Source of the DNA: Desulfovibrio sp.
Lineage (GTDB): Bacteria; Desulfobacterota; Desulfovibrionia; Desulfovibrionales; Desulfovibrionaceae
Reading direction: 5' to 3'
Length of the DNA stretch: 21,508 bases
Assembly: GCA_031275955.1 (NCBI GenBank)
Contig: JAISNZ010000234.1
Location: 1 to 21,508, forward strand
Shown piece after piece: positions 19,600 through 21,508 of the stretch (positions are counted from its first letter, which is position 1; each line of letters begins with the position of its first letter). Both the position numbers and the translations under genes were made by a program. The notes below the pieces were generated by a model. That model searched no databases and had not been told where the DNA came from. It saw nothing but the letters and a program-made list of their open reading frames with translations.

Positions 19600-21241
19600 A
19601 TTGCTGAATTTTTTTCTCCAGCCGGGCGATCAAGCCGGAAAAGCCTTCCGCCAGGACAAGCAAGGAAGGCAAATTCTGCCCCTCGGCCTGGCCTTTTTCC
19701 CGCCAGAGCATTCCCAGGGCGCCAAGGCTGGGATTCTGGCTCAAAATCTGGTCAATGCGCCGCCAGGTGAGGAGAAAGCGGTCTTTCAGGGAGGCCGGGG
19801 AGCCTTCCAGAAGCATTTTGCCCTGCTGCCGGAGAAGGAGCAGCAAATCCCGCGCCCGTTCCAGATCCGCCAGGACCCCGGCCCTGAAGGCGGGAGAAAG
19901 GGGCAGGGGAGGCTCCGGGGCCACGGGGTCCTCTTTCTCCTCTCCGTCAAGAAACTGACTCAGGCACTGCCGCAGCAGACGGAGCCAGAGGACTCGATCC
20001 TCGCCTTCATGGCCGGAAAGGGAGCGCAGATCCAGAAATCCGTCGGCGGCGGGAAAGGAAAGCCAGACTCTGCCCCGGCCTCTGGGGAGGACGGCGGGCC
20101 AGTGCCCCCGGCGGAGAAAGGCCAGAGCCAGATCCGCCGCCAAGGCGGGGGAAACGGCCTGGCGGCAGGCCAGGTCATGGGGGCAGTCCCGGCCGAAGGG
20201 ACAGGGATGGCAGGGAAGATCCGGTTCCAGAGAGCAGCTTCCGGCCCGGTACGGGCCGGTGTCGAAGGGCTGCGCCGTGGCAAGAAAGATCCCCAGGACA
20301 GGCCGGTCAAGACCGGAGGCCAGATGCATGGTTCCGGTGTCGTTGGTCACCAGCAGGCGGACGGCGCAAAGCGCGGCGGCCAGTTCTTCCGGAGAGGTCT
20401 GCCCGCACAGGGAAAGGGCCGGATGTCCGGCCAGGGAGAGATACTCCCGCGCGAGGGGAACTTCCTGCGGGCTGCCCACAAGGAGGGGGCAGAGCCGCTC
20501 TTCCTCCCAGAGCCTCCGGCCCAGCGCCGCAAAGGAAGCCGCCGGCCAGCGGCGCCGTTCCTCGCTGGCCCCCAGTTGCAGGGCCACAAACCCCTTGCCC
20601 CCGGCCGGGGCTTCTTCCCGCAGACGGCGGGCGACGCGCTCCTGAAGATCCCCGTCGGGCCGCTTCAGGGAAGGATCCCCGGGACCCCGGGAGGCCGCGG
20701 CCACCCGGCGGAAAACATCCGCGATGTTGAACGGGCTCATCCCGCGAAAGGCCGAGGCTCCCTGCAAAAAGGCGGCCCAGTCGCCGCCGTTGCGGCTAAA
20801 ACCGTGCTCGTCAAGGGCAAAGCCGTCGCAGGGAACATTCCCGGCCAGGAAACGGGCCAAAAGACGGGCGGGAAGGGTGGCCGTCAGGTTGCAGACCCTT
20901 TCCGGAGGAAAAACCGCCCGCAGGCGCTCTTTCCAGGCGGCAAGATCCGCCAGGGCCCCGGTCCAGCCCGGCCGCTCCCCGGCAGGGGAAGGCCCCCGGT
21001 TTTCCGGGACGGCCCGCGCAGAAACAGGAGGCGCAAACCTCCTTCGCTCCAGAGCGGCCAGAAGACCCGCGCCGGGCAGAGGAAAAAGATGCTCCACATG
21101 ATCCAGCAGTCCGGCGGCCGCGGCAAAATTTTCCAGGCAGACGACACCGACCCGGCGGCCTTGCCGGGCCAGATCGCTGACCGCGGCCTGGGTCTGCAAA
21201 AGATCGCCGAAGCGGGTCAGGTTGATGAGCAATGTGTTCAT
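19598..21241 (-). CDS. Glycosyltransferase family 9 (heptosyltransferase-like), C-terminally extended
   Basis: A 547-residue GT-B enzyme. The Rossmann start LINLTRFGDLLQTQAAVSDLA (about 4-25) and the nucleotide-sugar half are clear: FVALQLGASEERRRWPAASFAALGRRL (about 215-245) and LLVTNDTGTMHLASGLDRPVLGIFLATAQPFDTGPY (about 295-330). This is followed by the cysteine cluster CHPCPFGRDC (about 343-358) seen in many GT9 proteins. The last 160 or so residues go beyond a normal GT9 (about 350) and have helical stretches near the end. It probably adds heptose or a related sugar to lipopolysaccharide or to flagellin. The stop TAG lies at the edge of a family-2 repeat. Confidence 0.87.
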   Translation of the reverse strand: MNTLLINLTRFGDLLQTQAAVSDLARQGRRVGVVCLENFAAAAGLLDHVEHLFPLPGAGLLAALERRRFAPPVSARAVPENRGPSPAGERPGWTGALADLAAWKERLRAVFPPERVCNLTATLPARLLARFLAGNVPCDGFALDEHGFSRNGGDWAAFLQGASAFRGMSPFNIADVFRRVAAASRGPGDPSLKRPDGDLQERVARRLREEAPAGGKGFVALQLGASEERRRWPAASFAALGRRLWEEERLCPLLVGSPQEVPLAREYLSLAGHPALSLCGQTSPEELAAALCAVRLLVTNDTGTMHLASGLDRPVLGIFLATAQPFDTGPYRAGSCSLEPDLPCHPCPFGRDCPHDLACRQAVSPALAADLALAFLRRGHWPAVLPRGRGRVWLSFPAADGFLDLRSLSGHEGEDRVLWLRLLRQCLSQFLDGEEKEDPVAPEPPLPLSPAFRAGVLADLERARDLLLLLRQQGKMLLEGSPASLKDRFLLTWRRIDQILSQNPSLGALGMLWREKGQAEGQNLPSLLVLAEGFSGLIARLEKKIQQ

Positions 21242-21390
21242 GCGTTCCCTTGCTGTCCTGCGCGCGCCGGATGTTCCTGCAATAGGCGTGCCGCCTCCTG
21301 CCCGAAGAATGCCCCGGAGGAAGGGACGGATCTGACGGGGAAAGGGAACCCGCGCGCCCCGGCGGATTGAGGCTCATCTCCGGCCGGACA

Positions 21391-21508
21391 CAGGGTTATT
21401 CGGTTCTTGACTTTTTAGAAAAATTCTTGAAAATATGGTCACGGAGGAATGCATATGCAAACTGAACTGGCTACCTTATGGGATTGTCTGGGGCAGATAC
21501 CCGATCCG
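21391..21508 (+). mobile_element. Left end of an insertion sequence (partial)
   Basis: At about 21391 the sequence shifts abruptly from GC-rich to AT-rich, beginning CAGGGTTATTCGGTTCTTG. Several ISAs1-family elements start with CAGGG (memory, not a search). A TTGACT box lies at 21407-21412. The transposase start follows at 21455. The right end is beyond the window, so boundaries and family are tentative. Confidence 0.5.
21455..21508 (+). CDS. Transposase N-terminus, ISAs1-like (truncated by window end)
   Basis: Eighteen residues are visible, MQTELATLWDCLGQIPDP, from an ATG with GGAGG seven bases upstream. An L-x-x-L-x-x-I-P-D-P start is the usual opening of ISAs1-family transposases (DDE_Tnp_1-associated domain, where R normally follows the DP). 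Only the first residues are available, so the identification is moderate at best. Confidence 0.5.
   Translation, partial: MQTELATLWDCLGQIPDP

Overview
The window looks like chromosomal DNA from a Gram-negative, GC-rich anaerobe, most likely a member of the Desulfovibrionaceae (Desulfovibrio/Bilophila-like). This is inferred from gene content (class II FBPase, DapA, MltA and SLT transglycosylases, a TonB receptor, a long GT9 enzyme beside small unknown genes) and from intergenic palindromic repeats. I could not run a database search, so the taxon is an inference.

Layout. 1-900 is a lower-GC edge, probably the remains of a mobile element: three tandem hairpins, a palindromic operator-like site, and a small excisionase/AlpA-like gene with an in-frame TAA. 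1080-2513 is a LuxR-type regulator with an AT-rich core. 2681-4994 holds glpX and dapA on the minus strand, separated by a multi-hairpin repeat. 5077-8237 (minus) is a cell-envelope block: a Skp/OmpH-like lipoprotein, a membrane-anchored SLT transglycosylase and an MltA lipoprotein. 8413-8847 (plus) is a YbgC-type thioesterase that converges, through a bidirectional terminator, on the rplM-rpsI ribosomal operon.

9995-18246 is the most interesting part, a metal-uptake-like locus. A divergent AraC/PchR-like regulator faces a 96-bp control region with a Fur-box-like sequence, a perfect 7-4-7 palindrome and 21-bp-spaced direct repeats. Rightward come three overlapping genes: a HypB/UreG-like GTPase, a stand-alone ABC ATPase with no permease, and a binding-protein homologue with no signal peptide. 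They are followed by a TonB-dependent receptor, a repeat cluster, and a complete NitT/TauT-type ABC importer (binding protein, permease, ATPase). A plausible model is that the receptor brings an iron or metal complex across the outer membrane, the importer carries it or its ligand across the inner membrane, and the GTPase/ABC/binding-protein trio handles the metal in the cytoplasm. The substrate cannot be read from the sequence.

18341-21241 (minus) has two small unknown genes (one helical and coiled-coil-like, one acidic) downstream of a long GT9 glycosyltransferase. Flagellar or surface-glycan work is possible but unproven. The window ends at about 21391 inside what looks like the left end of an insertion sequence whose transposase starts at 21455.

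Two families of dispersed palindromic repeats occupy the intergenic spaces: family 1 at 3831-4008, 15525-15674 and 15676-15722, and family 2 at 19451-19599 with relatives at 8271-8351 and 19372-19440. In two places the repeat boundary coincides with the stop codon of the neighbouring gene.
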